Shown: positions 35,841-43,886 of the stretch, one piece after another
How positions within the stretch are numbered: the first letter of the stretch is position 1
Layout: every line of letters begins with the position of its first letter
Assembly: GCF_004331695.1 (NCBI RefSeq)
Contig: NZ_SJSL01000007.1
Coordinates: 62,001 to 126,000 of the forward strand
Origin: Pedobacter psychroterrae
GTDB taxonomy: Bacteria > Bacteroidota > Bacteroidia > Sphingobacteriales > Sphingobacteriaceae
Length of the DNA stretch: 64,000 nucleotides
Direction: 5' to 3'
Translations under genes and position numbers: made by a program
Notes under the pieces: model-generated
Seen by the model: the letters and a program-made list of their open reading frames with translations, nothing else
Databases searched by the model: none
What the model was told of the DNA's origin: nothing

Positions 35841-36959
35841 CTAGATTTGGAAATCAGGTATGCTGATGCGTTTTCCGCCGTTCATTGCAGATTCGTGTGC
35901 GCAGATGCCCGCACAAGTGTAATTGGCTGCCAGCGCCGCATCAACAGCGGAGTCCCTGCCTTCGACGATCGCGGCAACGAATTCCTGTACTAAATGCGGA
36001 TGAGAACCTCCGTGACCAGCGCCTTGTAAAAATGATACGTGGTTAGGATCATCTATTTTTTCTCTCTTTGTAAAATTGGCGATCTCCGGAATCAGCTGCT
36101 CATCTGTATCAGGCACACTTATTCTGCGTGCATTTTCGCCGCCATCAAATATGATGTGTTCTTCATCCTGGAGCTGCTCCCATTCAAATGACATTTTGGT
36201 ACCGTAAACATCATAGCTTTCACGATATTGACGAACTACATCAAATAAAGAACGGGTGGCTTCGGCTACTACATCCGAGTTCTTTAAGGTGAAGGTGGCA
36301 GTTTCAACCGCGAAAGGTGAGCCGTATCTGCTGGTAAGGTCTTCGCTTAAGCGTCCTGAACCATGACATACTACCGTTTCTGCTGTGGTATTATTGATTT
36401 TTAGAAGTGGTGAGATTGCATGGGTTCCGTTCAGCATTGGGGGATATCCTTTCCAATATTCTCCCCATCCGTCCATACTCATATCTTGAATATGTGAACC
36501 ACGTACAAACTGTATCCGACCCAGTTCGTCGTTTTCTGCTAATTTCAGTCCGTAAAGAAACTCCCTGGTATACAGGGCGGTCTCCATCATCATATATACC
36601 TTGTTCACTCTTCTTTTCGCTTCAACAATGGCGGTACAATCTTCTACAGTCATTGCCATTGGAATGGTACAAGCGGTATGTTTATTAGCATTAAGCGAAG
36701 CAAGGGTCATTTTTGCATGTTCGGGAACAGGCGTTACAATGTGGATAGCATCCACGTCGTCACGCTTTGGAACGTCTTCAAAATTTGTAAAACACAGGTT
36801 TCTATCCAGGTTAAACTTAGTGGCAAGTTCATCTATAGTGTCCTGGTTGCGTGTACAGATGCCAACTGCTTCAATATCCGGGTGATTCTGATAAATAGGA
36901 ATAAACTCCTTACCAAATCCCATTCCTACTATTACTACGGTGATTTTTTTCTGGTTCAT
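35841..36959 (-). CDS. Gfo/Idh/MocA-family oxidoreductase
   Basis: A 372-residue NAD(P)-dependent sugar oxidoreductase. The Rossmann domain starts VVIVGMGFGKEFIPIYQNHP and continues AVGICTR and HIVTPVPEHA; the typical EKP motif is replaced by CTIPMAM, a variation in which the catalytic lysine of the family is missing (TIPM in place of EKPL/EKPM). The C-terminal domain has NGTHAISPLLKI with the conserved histidine and GGSHPHLVQEF. It is in one transcript with ThuA (43-bp gap). The family oxidises or reduces sugars at C1 to C3; here the loss of the lysine may mean a different step. Confidence 0.85.
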   Translation of the reverse strand: MNQKKITVVIVGMGFGKEFIPIYQNHPDIEAVGICTRNQDTIDELATKFNLDRNLCFTNFEDVPKRDDVDAIHIVTPVPEHAKMTLASLNANKHTACTIPMAMTVEDCTAIVEAKRRVNKVYMMMETALYTREFLYGLKLAENDELGRIQFVRGSHIQDMSMDGWGEYWKGYPPMLNGTHAISPLLKINNTTAETVVCHGSGRLSEDLTSRYGSPFAVETATFTLKNSDVVAEATRSLFDVVRQYRESYDVYGTKMSFEWEQLQDEEHIIFDGGENARRISVPDTDEQLIPEIANFTKREKIDDPNHVSFLQGAGHGGSHPHLVQEFVAAIVEGRDSAVDAALAANYTCAGICAHESAMNGGKRISIPDFQI

Positions 36960-37001
36960 ATTTTTTAAGTTAAAATTAGCGGTTATTAAATTGTATGGAT
37001 T

Positions 37002-37769
37002 CTATTTACGGCTTACCCACTTCACAGCATTGCGGAGAAGGGTGTGATAAGCAGGCAGGTCATGGGATGAGGAATCATGCCCCAGGGCTAGGCCAATAAT
37101 ACGGGCTTTGGAATTATTGATCACGAATACCGAAGGATAAACCACATCAGAATCCTGCACACTGGCACTTGCCAAAACTTTTATTCCAGGTCCTTTAGGA
37201 TCTGCTCTATAATAGTAAAGCTCATCGTTTAAGCTGAATTTTTCAGGTACACCGCTGGTAACCGGATGTTTGGCATCGACAACCGTAACCTTGAAAGGCC
37301 CATACTTGTCATGGCCGTTGGAGCCGCCAGCTGCCAGCTGAAGGTTGTATTCCGGCCAGTCTTTCCAGTTGTACCAGAGGCCAGCATGTGCTAAAACCAA
37401 GCCTTTGCCTGCTGCTGCAAATGCAAAAATGGCTTTGCGTAGAGCGGGGTCTTCCATCGGCTGGTTATTTGCAAGGATCAGCACATCAAGCTCTGCCAGT
37501 TGCGGAAGAATCTCGCTTACGTTACTGGTATATTTAACATCTGCGAATCCGTCCTTTGCCAGTGTGGCTACATCGACTTCCTTATACCATTTATCAAAAT
37601 TATGCGAGGAACCGCCACCAACAATTAAAGTGCGTATGGCAACAGATTTCTTTTGGGCATTGGCGGGAGATTGCACGCTACAGCCGCTTCCCAGTACAGC
37701 AAGCATGAACAGAGTTGCCAGCATAATTCTACCTGAGAGGTACCGGATTAAAAATACATTTGATTTCAT
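37002..37769 (-). CDS. ThuA-domain lipoprotein
   Basis: A 255-residue ThuA-like (trehalose-utilisation, glutamine-amidotransferase-like fold) protein. It carries a lipobox LGSGC at about residues 26-30, so it is exported and lipidated. The ThuA domain shows TLIVGGGSSHNFDKWYKEVD, VLILANNQPM, GKGLVLAHAGLWYNW and a C-terminal HTLLRNAVKWVSRK. ThuA proteins often occur with Gfo/Idh oxidoreductases in keto-sugar pathways, as here. Its catalytic role is not settled in general. Confidence 0.87.
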   Translation of the reverse strand: MKSNVFLIRYLSGRIMLATLFMLAVLGSGCSVQSPANAQKKSVAIRTLIVGGGSSHNFDKWYKEVDVATLAKDGFADVKYTSNVSEILPQLAELDVLILANNQPMEDPALRKAIFAFAAAGKGLVLAHAGLWYNWKDWPEYNLQLAAGGSNGHDKYGPFKVTVVDAKHPVTSGVPEKFSLNDELYYYRADPKGPGIKVLASASVQDSDVVYPSVFVINNSKARIIGLALGHDSSSHDLPAYHTLLRNAVKWVSRK

Positions 37770-38182
37770 ATTAATACGTTTTTGATTATATAAATTATTT
37801 TGTTACGCTCATTATTCCGTTCATTCAATGCCAGTGCCTCGGAAAGGTACAGATTTCGTAGAATACAGAAGCAGAAACGACATAAAGTATATGGCTACGT
37901 TATGAGGAACTATAAAGACACGATAAGCTGTGGAGGTAGCGTCGCTGGTAAGTATATTGAATCTGCCTGCAAGTTGCTAAAAAAAGGAAATATGAATATT
38001 GACCAGATCGGTTGTTAATGCGGCTTCCAAACGCTGTAAAATTTTAATAAGCAGTTTAAGACAGTCATGGGGAAACAGCCAAATCAATATAGAAATGAGT
38101 TTTTGAAGATAACGATATCTTTTGCCTGCCTTAGATAAGTGTTACGATTGACACCAAAATTTAGTCATGATAAGTAAATAGC

Positions 38183-38214
38183 TAGTCCAACTATTTTCAG
38201 TAATAGTTGGACTA
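38183..38214. repeat. Perfect 13-bp inverted repeat (operator or terminator-like)
   Basis: TAGTCCAACTATT (38183-38195) and its exact complement AATAGTTGGACTA (38202-38214) are separated by 6 bp. The stem is not GC-rich and has no T-run, so an operator or protein-binding site is more likely than a terminator. It contains the TTGGACT word that recurs in the adjacent 11-bp repeats. Confidence 0.6.
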
Positions 38215-38215
38215 T

Positions 38216-38248
38216 ACTTGGACTCAACTTGGACTGAACTTGCATTCA
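38216..38248. repeat. Three tandem 11-bp repeats (operator array candidate)
   Basis: ACTTGGACTCA (38216-38226), ACTTGGACTGA (38227-38237) and a weaker ACTTGCATTCA (38238-38248) follow each other without gaps. An 11-bp period places them on one face of the helix. They start 1 bp after the inverted repeat and share TTGGACT with it. Confidence 0.6.
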
Positions 38249-38288
38249 GTCAGAATGCTGTACACACTGCAATCAGACTTAATTAGGT

Positions 38289-39266
38289 TTAAAGAGACTG
38301 TCTGATATTCAGCTTCCAGGGGTTTTCAATTGAGGTGACCGACCTTGTATTAATTAGTTTTGCCATGGTTTCACCCATCAGTTTAAAATCGGTGGATAGT
38401 GTTGTGATACCTCCCGCAAGCATTTCTTTAAGCGGGGTATCATTATAAGAGATTATACCAAAGTCGGTACCTGCACTAAGATTCTGAAGGGCAGCCTGCT
38501 TGAGCAAATCTACCAGGTCCCGGTCCTTCACCACGATAAACAAATCACCTTTTTCTATTTTCCTCTTACCAGTTGCGGAAATGTAGTCATGGTCAAACGC
38601 ATTCTGAATGCAGAAAGTTTTCAGCCCGTCATATCTTTCTAGCGGTTCCTTCTCCTCTTTCTGAACCATGAAAATACGCTTATATTTCCTGATTTGCTGA
38701 ACGGCAGACTGCAAAGCTTCATAGGTGTCTTTCTCAAAATTCTGGGCCACAGATGAATATTTACCATTCAGTTCAGGGTGAAAATGGTCCAGTAAAAATG
38801 CCCTGCCAGACAAGCCTGCCAGCAATGGATCAATCCCCTGAAATTTTCCTGACATGATGATATAATCTGTGTACTTATTATTGGCATCATTGATCAATGT
38901 TTCAAAAACCTTGCGGTTATAGTTATGAAAATAAAGATCGACCGTAACTGAGTTTCCGGTTGCTGCTGTAAATGAATTGAACAGGTCTTCTTTAAATTCA
39001 TTGAATTCATTGAAAAGAAGGAAAATATGATGGCCTGTCTGCACCTTAGTGCTCGTCACAAAATAGCCTACACCTTGATTCGAACTAATGATGCCCCTCG
39101 ACATCAGTTCCCGCAGGCCGGCAAATACCGTATCACGCGATAATCCATACTCAGTCCGGAAGTCGTTGATAGAGGGAATACGGTCACCATTCCTGTACTC
39201 TTCTGATGCGATGCGGTTAACCACATGGCTGACAACCAGTTTATATTTTGATTTATTTTCTTTCAA
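38289..39266 (-). CDS. GntR-family regulator with periplasmic-binding-like sensor
   Basis: A 325-residue transcription factor. The GntR winged helix is at about 5-75 (VVNRIASEEYRNGDRIPSIN, YGLSRDTVFAGLRELMSRGI), followed by a LacI/periplasmic-binding-type effector domain (about 80-325; SGKFQGIDPLLAGLSG, DLFIVVKDRDLVDLLKQA, DFGIISYNDTPLKEMLAGGI). This combination is that of AraR of Bacillus, an arabinose repressor. It is divergent from a gene encoding two arabinofuranosidase-type domains, so arabinose sensing is a reasonable guess. It also neighbours the ThuA/Gfo/Idh transcript. Confidence 0.88.
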   Translation of the reverse strand: MKENKSKYKLVVSHVVNRIASEEYRNGDRIPSINDFRTEYGLSRDTVFAGLRELMSRGIISSNQGVGYFVTSTKVQTGHHIFLLFNEFNEFKEDLFNSFTAATGNSVTVDLYFHNYNRKVFETLINDANNKYTDYIIMSGKFQGIDPLLAGLSGRAFLLDHFHPELNGKYSSVAQNFEKDTYEALQSAVQQIRKYKRIFMVQKEEKEPLERYDGLKTFCIQNAFDHDYISATGKRKIEKGDLFIVVKDRDLVDLLKQAALQNLSAGTDFGIISYNDTPLKEMLAGGITTLSTDFKLMGETMAKLINTRSVTSIENPWKLNIRQSL

Positions 39267-39283
39267 ACCTCATAAATTACTCC

Positions 39284-39316
39284 CAAATATACTGACTCAT
39301 CAGTCAATTAAACAAG
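39284..39316 (-). promoter_or_regulatory. GntR promoter with internal palindrome
   Basis: On the minus strand, CTTG (39313-39316), a 21-bp spacer and an exact -7 TATATTTG (39284-39291). The palindrome TGACT-CATC-AGTCA at 39293-39306 lies inside the spacer, where a bound repressor would block RNA polymerase. This suggests autoregulation. Confidence 0.45.
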
Positions 39317-39335
39317 GAATTAAATAAATTAGTCA

Positions 39336-39372
39336 TACCAGTTCGTACCAGTTGAAAATATTTATATATTTG
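39336..39372 (+). promoter_or_regulatory. Promoter and tandem repeats upstream of the GH127-GH51 gene
   Basis: An exact -7 TATATTTG at 39365-39372 lies 18 bp before the ATG. The -33 region is weak (TTCG at 39342-39345, 19-bp spacer) and is overlapped by two 10-bp direct repeats, TACCAGTTCG (39336-39345) and TACCAGTTGA (39346-39355). A weak -33 covered by repeats suggests control by a bound regulator. Confidence 0.45.
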
Positions 39373-39390
39373 GACGTCTAATCATACACA

Positions 39391-42300
39391 ATGAAAAAGA
39401 ACCATTTCCTTTTAACCCTGGGCTTGACTGCCCTCATCACGAACAGCATGGGACAAAATTCAGGCAACAGCCAGAAAATCCAGCTCGATCAGTCACTCAA
39501 AGCCAATATCAATGATGCTTTTTGGAGTCCAAAAATGGAAATATGGAGCACCACCACTGCCACTGATGTACTGAATAAATTTGAAGGACAGCACCTGCCC
39601 TTACAGGAAAGGAAAGCCAACAATGTGTTTGAAAACTTTGATAAGATCGCTGCGGGAAAAAAAGGCACAGGTGGCCATGCTGGTCTCCCCTGGTTTGACG
39701 GACTGATCTATGAAAGTATACGCGGCATAGGTGATTTGATCGGACAACGGCCTGACCCCGCGCTGCAAGCAAGACTGGATGCTTATATAGACCGTATTTA
39801 TGCGGCGCAGAAAGCAGACCCTGAAGGCTATATCAATACCTATACCGACTTGATGGAGCCCACTCATCGCTGGGGAGATAATGGCGGAATGCTTAGGTAT
39901 CAGCACGATGTTTATAATGCAGGAATGCTGATTGAAGCCGGTGTACATTACTACAAGGCGACGGGCAAGACCAAACTTCTTGAAGTAGCTACCCGTTTTG
40001 CCAATTACATGAGTAGCCTGATGGGCCCTGTGCCGAAAAGAAATATTGTACCTGCCCATTCCGGTCCTGAAGAAGCAGTTATGAAATTATACCTGCTTTA
40101 TAAGGACAACCCTGCCCTTAAAAAGACCATAGGTATTCCGGTAGACGAAAAAGCCTATTTTGACCTCGTAAAATTCTGGATCGAAAACCGTGGTAACCAT
40201 ATGGGCTTTCCGCTTTGGCAGACTTGGGGCAATGACAAAGCCGAAAAGTGGATCAAAGATGTAAAATATAATGAAGGAACAGTAACAAGTGCTACCCGGC
40301 CTACCTGGGGAGACTATGCACAGGATTCGATATCTGTTTTTAAGCAGAAAACCATTGAAGGACATGCAGTGCGCGCCACATTGCTGGCTACAGCCATTAC
40401 TGCAGTAGCCCTGGAAAATCATGACCCTCAATACATTCAAACTGCTGATCAGCTCTGGGACAATATGGTGGGCCGTCGCATGTTCGTAACAGGAGGGGTA
40501 GGTGCTATAGCGCACGACGAGAAGTTCGGACCAGACTATTTCCTGCCTACTGATGCCTATCTGGAAACCTGTGCGGCCGTAGGAGCTGGCTTTTTCAGTC
40601 AGCGAATGAATGAACTCACCGGAGACGGTAAATATATGGACGAGTTTGAACGGGTACTCTACAACAATGTCCTTACCGGTGTTTCGCTATCGGGAGACAA
40701 GTATACCTATCAGAATCCGCTAAACGCGCATGATCATTCACGCTGGGAATGGCACTCCTGCCCTTGCTGTCCGCCGATGTTTCTTAAAATGGTGTCTGAA
40801 CTACCCAATTATATCTATGCTTCTTCGGGCGATCGCCTGTATGTGAACATGTTTATAGGCAGTGATGCCAATATCTTACTGGCTAAAAAAACCAAAGTAA
40901 GCATCTCACAGAAAACCAATTATCCATGGGAAGGTAAGGTAACGATACAGGTGGATCCGGAAAAGCAATCGGCATTCAGCCTAAGCGTCCGTATTCCCGG
41001 TTGGGCACGTGGTAGAGAAAACCCTTACGATCTTTACCGTTCAGACCTTGCAGCATCATATACCATCAGCTTGAACGGAAATCCTGTAAACGCTCAGTTG
41101 GAAAATGGGTATGCGACAATTAGCAGGAAGTGGAAAAAAGGCGACAAAGTAGAACTGGAACTGCCTGTGAAGCCACGCCTGGTAACGGCGAACAAACAGG
41201 TAAAGGACCTGAGAGGGATGGTGACCATTGCCTCCGGCCCCATCGTATACAGCGTGGAAGTTGCTGACAATGAAAATATTGACCAATTACAGATCGACAC
41301 CAATACCTCATTACAATTGCAACACCGCAAGGATCTGTTGAACGGTGTGAATGTAGTGACCGGCAAATCAGCGGGTGGCAAGACTTTTACCGCCATTCCA
41401 TATTATGCGGTAGGCAATAGGGAACAAAAGGGTTATAAGGTATGGATACCTGTTCCCCAGACCTCCCGTATCAAGGTAAATGGCAGCCGGATTGAAAATA
41501 CAGTGAGTCCGCTATTATACGGTTCAAATATTGAAGATGTAAACCACGAGATCTATGGGGGTTTTTACGACCAGCGCATTTTTGGGGAAAGCTTTGAGGA
41601 ACCATCGACCGGTGTAAATTATAACGACTGGCAAAAATATACTGGCTACTGGACGGCCAAAGATGGTGCAGTGGAGATTATTCCCGGCCGAAATACGCAT
41701 AGTGATGTGGAGATGAACGGCAACCACAAAATCGGCGTAGAACCTGACCATAGTGCCAAACTGATCTATCAGTCCAGGGGATTTGCCAATGGTACGGTGG
41801 AGGCCGAAATGAGGTTCACGGGAAAAGGCGAAAGCGCAGCGCTGCTGGTACGTGTAGCAAACGCAGGTGTTGGTAATGATGTCTTTGACGGATATGAAAT
41901 CAGCCTTAACCGTGACGGAAAGCGCTTAATGATAGGCAAGCATCTGCAAAACTTTGAACTGCTAAAGGAGGCTTCGGTAAATTTTGATCCGCTGGTCTGG
42001 AACAAACTAAAAGTAATACTGAATGGCTCTAAAATAACAGTATCCCTGAATGGTCAGTCTGTACTTTCTTTTACAGACGAGCGCAATCCGTTGCCTGCAG
42101 GCAAGATAGGTCTGCGTACCTGGAGATCGGCTGTGGAATTCAGGAATGTGAAAATCCAGGAAGAAGGAAAGACAACATTATTAAAGCTGGTAAACGCGGC
42201 AAGCGATCAGATAAGTTATAATTGGGACATCATCCGTTCTGGCAATGTAAAAGCGAGTTTTGCATTGGACAGCACAACTGCGTATAATGGGAAGAAATCG

Positions 42301-43881
42301 CAGGTGATTACCTTTTCAGCCGGCATTGGGAAGGCGGGTATTGCCAATCGAAGTCTGAACCGCTGGGGCATCGCCCTGCACAGTGGTCAGGTGCTGCAGG
42401 GAAGACTTTACCTGAAAGAGGCAAAGTCTGGCGGACAGGCTACTATAGCGCTGGAAAGTGCAGACGGCAGTAAGACGTATGCTGTAAAAAAGATAACAGG
42501 GATAGGTACTTCCTGGAAAAAATTTCCCTTCAGCCTTACTGCAAATGCTAACGATCCTCATGCCAGACTGACTGTATATTTAAATACACCGGGCAAACTG
42601 TGGGTGGATCAGGTAGTATTGACGGGAACAGGCAGCGAGCAATTTAAAGGTTTGCCTGTCAGGGCTGATATCGGCAATATGCTTGTGGCTCAGGGCCTGA
42701 CATTTTTGCGCTATGCGGGCACAATGGTAAATTCACCTGAATATAAGTTTAAGAACATGATCGGTGATCCGGATAAGCGCCCCCCGTACCGTGGGCATTG
42801 GAACCACTATACCACCAATGGCTTTGGGATTGAAGAGTTTCTGCAGTTTTGTGAGGCTACCGCTATCACCCCTTCTTTTGCAGTCAATATTTATGAAACT
42901 CCTCAGGATATGGCCGATATGGTGGAATATATGAACGGCGACGTATCGACCCTATGGGGTGCAAAACGGGCTAAGAACGGGCATCCTAAACCATATGGTG
43001 TAAAATACATCGAGATTGGAAACGAAGAAGTCATCTTTAATGGTGACAACAGGAAAGCCTACGAAGACTATGTAACCCGGTTTAACCTGCTCTATCAGGC
43101 CATGAAGCAGAAGGACAACTCATTGAGCTTTATCCATGCGGCATGGTGGCGTCCGGAATCGCCCAATATGGAATATGTGTTTCGTGAGCTAAATGGCAAA
43201 GCTGACTACTGGGACCTGCATGTAGGCGGAGACGATCCGAAGGCTGGCCTGGAGACTGACAAACAACTGACTGCAATGCTGCGTCAGTTTAAGCAGTGGG
43301 ACCCGCAGACAACTATGAAGATAGCGGTGTTTGAAGAGAACGGCAGCAAGCACGGCATTCAGCGGGCACTGGGGCATGCGACCAATCTAAATGCCATCAG
43401 AAGGCATAGTGAATCGGTACTGACTTCCAGTCCGGCCAATGCTTTGCAGCCCTACCTGCAGAATGACAATGACTGGGACCAGGGGCAGATTTTCTTTACT
43501 TCAGACAAGGTATGGGGTATGCCTCCGTTTTATTCACAAAAAATGCAGGCCGAAAATCATCTGCCCCTGCGGGTGCAGGTGGAAGCAGATGGCTTACTTG
43601 ACGTAACGGCTACCCGTAATGAACCGGGAGATACTTTAGCGCTGCATGTAGTGAACACGGGACCTGAACTATTGAGTACATTGGAAATTGCCGGATTTGA
43701 GAACCGCAGTGACGATGCTGAAGTATATGTGCTAGATGGAGACCTGAATGCCAGAAATACCCCACAAGATCCTGAAAGGTATAAGACCAAGTATAATCGG
43801 ATAATAATAAGTGGCAACACTCCAAAATATGCATTCCCTGCAAATTCCTATACGATATTGAAGTTCAGCAGACGTCGATAA
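39391..43881 (+). CDS. Secreted GH127-GH51 bifunctional arabinofuranosidase fusion
   Basis: A 1496-residue exported glycosidase carrying two enzymes. After a signal peptide (about 1-21) comes a GH127 beta-L-arabinofuranosidase domain at about 30-685, with the zinc and catalytic residues E392 and C394 (YLETC) and C459, C460 (CPCCPP), C459 matching the nucleophile of the studied family member HypBA1. From about 708 a GH51-like part begins (LYGSNIEDVNHEIYGGFYD), interrupted by a concanavalin-like DUF1080-type domain (about 744-927) and a carbohydrate-binding-like sandwich (about 928-1085). The GH51 barrel has acid/base E1212 (EIGNEE) and nucleophile E1315 or E1316 (FEENGS). It is divergent from the GntR regulator. 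Confidence 0.88.
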   Translation: MKKNHFLLTLGLTALITNSMGQNSGNSQKIQLDQSLKANINDAFWSPKMEIWSTTTATDVLNKFEGQHLPLQERKANNVFENFDKIAAGKKGTGGHAGLPWFDGLIYESIRGIGDLIGQRPDPALQARLDAYIDRIYAAQKADPEGYINTYTDLMEPTHRWGDNGGMLRYQHDVYNAGMLIEAGVHYYKATGKTKLLEVATRFANYMSSLMGPVPKRNIVPAHSGPEEAVMKLYLLYKDNPALKKTIGIPVDEKAYFDLVKFWIENRGNHMGFPLWQTWGNDKAEKWIKDVKYNEGTVTSATRPTWGDYAQDSISVFKQKTIEGHAVRATLLATAITAVALENHDPQYIQTADQLWDNMVGRRMFVTGGVGAIAHDEKFGPDYFLPTDAYLETCAAVGAGFFSQRMNELTGDGKYMDEFERVLYNNVLTGVSLSGDKYTYQNPLNAHDHSRWEWHSCPCCPPMFLKMVSELPNYIYASSGDRLYVNMFIGSDANILLAKKTKVSISQKTNYPWEGKVTIQVDPEKQSAFSLSVRIPGWARGRENPYDLYRSDLAASYTISLNGNPVNAQLENGYATISRKWKKGDKVELELPVKPRLVTANKQVKDLRGMVTIASGPIVYSVEVADNENIDQLQIDTNTSLQLQHRKDLLNGVNVVTGKSAGGKTFTAIPYYAVGNREQKGYKVWIPVPQTSRIKVNGSRIENTVSPLLYGSNIEDVNHEIYGGFYDQRIFGESFEEPSTGVNYNDWQKYTGYWTAKDGAVEIIPGRNTHSDVEMNGNHKIGVEPDHSAKLIYQSRGFANGTVEAEMRFTGKGESAALLVRVANAGVGNDVFDGYEISLNRDGKRLMIGKHLQNFELLKEASVNFDPLVWNKLKVILNGSKITVSLNGQSVLSFTDERNPLPAGKIGLRTWRSAVEFRNVKIQEEGKTTLLKLVNAASDQISYNWDIIRSGNVKASFALDSTTAYNGKKSQVITFSAGIGKAGIANRSLNRWGIALHSGQVLQGRLYLKEAKSGGQATIALESADGSKTYAVKKITGIGTSWKKFPFSLTANANDPHARLTVYLNTPGKLWVDQVVLTGTGSEQFKGLPVRADIGNMLVAQGLTFLRYAGTMVNSPEYKFKNMIGDPDKRPPYRGHWNHYTTNGFGIEEFLQFCEATAITPSFAVNIYETPQDMADMVEYMNGDVSTLWGAKRAKNGHPKPYGVKYIEIGNEEVIFNGDNRKAYEDYVTRFNLLYQAMKQKDNSLSFIHAAWWRPESPNMEYVFRELNGKADYWDLHVGGDDPKAGLETDKQLTAMLRQFKQWDPQTTMKIAVFEENGSKHGIQRALGHATNLNAIRRHSESVLTSSPANALQPYLQNDNDWDQGQIFFTSDKVWGMPPFYSQKMQAENHLPLRVQVEADGLLDVTATRNEPGDTLALHVVNTGPELLSTLEIAGFENRSDDAEVYVLDGDLNARNTPQDPERYKTKYNRIIISGNTPKYAFPANSYTILKFSRRR

Positions 43882-43886
43882 TGAAG

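Larger units (their letters stand above)
37770..38288. other. 519-bp regulatory-looking gap between GntR and ThuA genes
   Basis: No convincing gene is present. A 72-codon ORF at 37800-38018 on the plus strand has no recognisable domain and was not called. The right-hand part holds a perfect inverted repeat and three 11-bp repeats, listed separately, which make this the likely control region of the ThuA-Gfo/Idh transcript. Confidence 0.5.

Noticed and set aside
37800..38018. 72-codon plus-strand ORF before the ThuA gene
   Set aside because: No domain, signal peptide or coding-like pattern; it lies in the probable control region. A weak likeness of its end to alcohol-dehydrogenase C-termini was too short to support.
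38067..38138. 23-codon plus-strand ORF (MGKQPNQYRN...)
   Set aside because: Very short, no promoter, no recognised sequence; could be chance.
38183..38214. Inverted repeat as a rho-independent terminator of the GntR gene
   Set aside because: The stem is AT-rich, no T-run follows, and it lies about 75 bp past the stop; operator use fits better.
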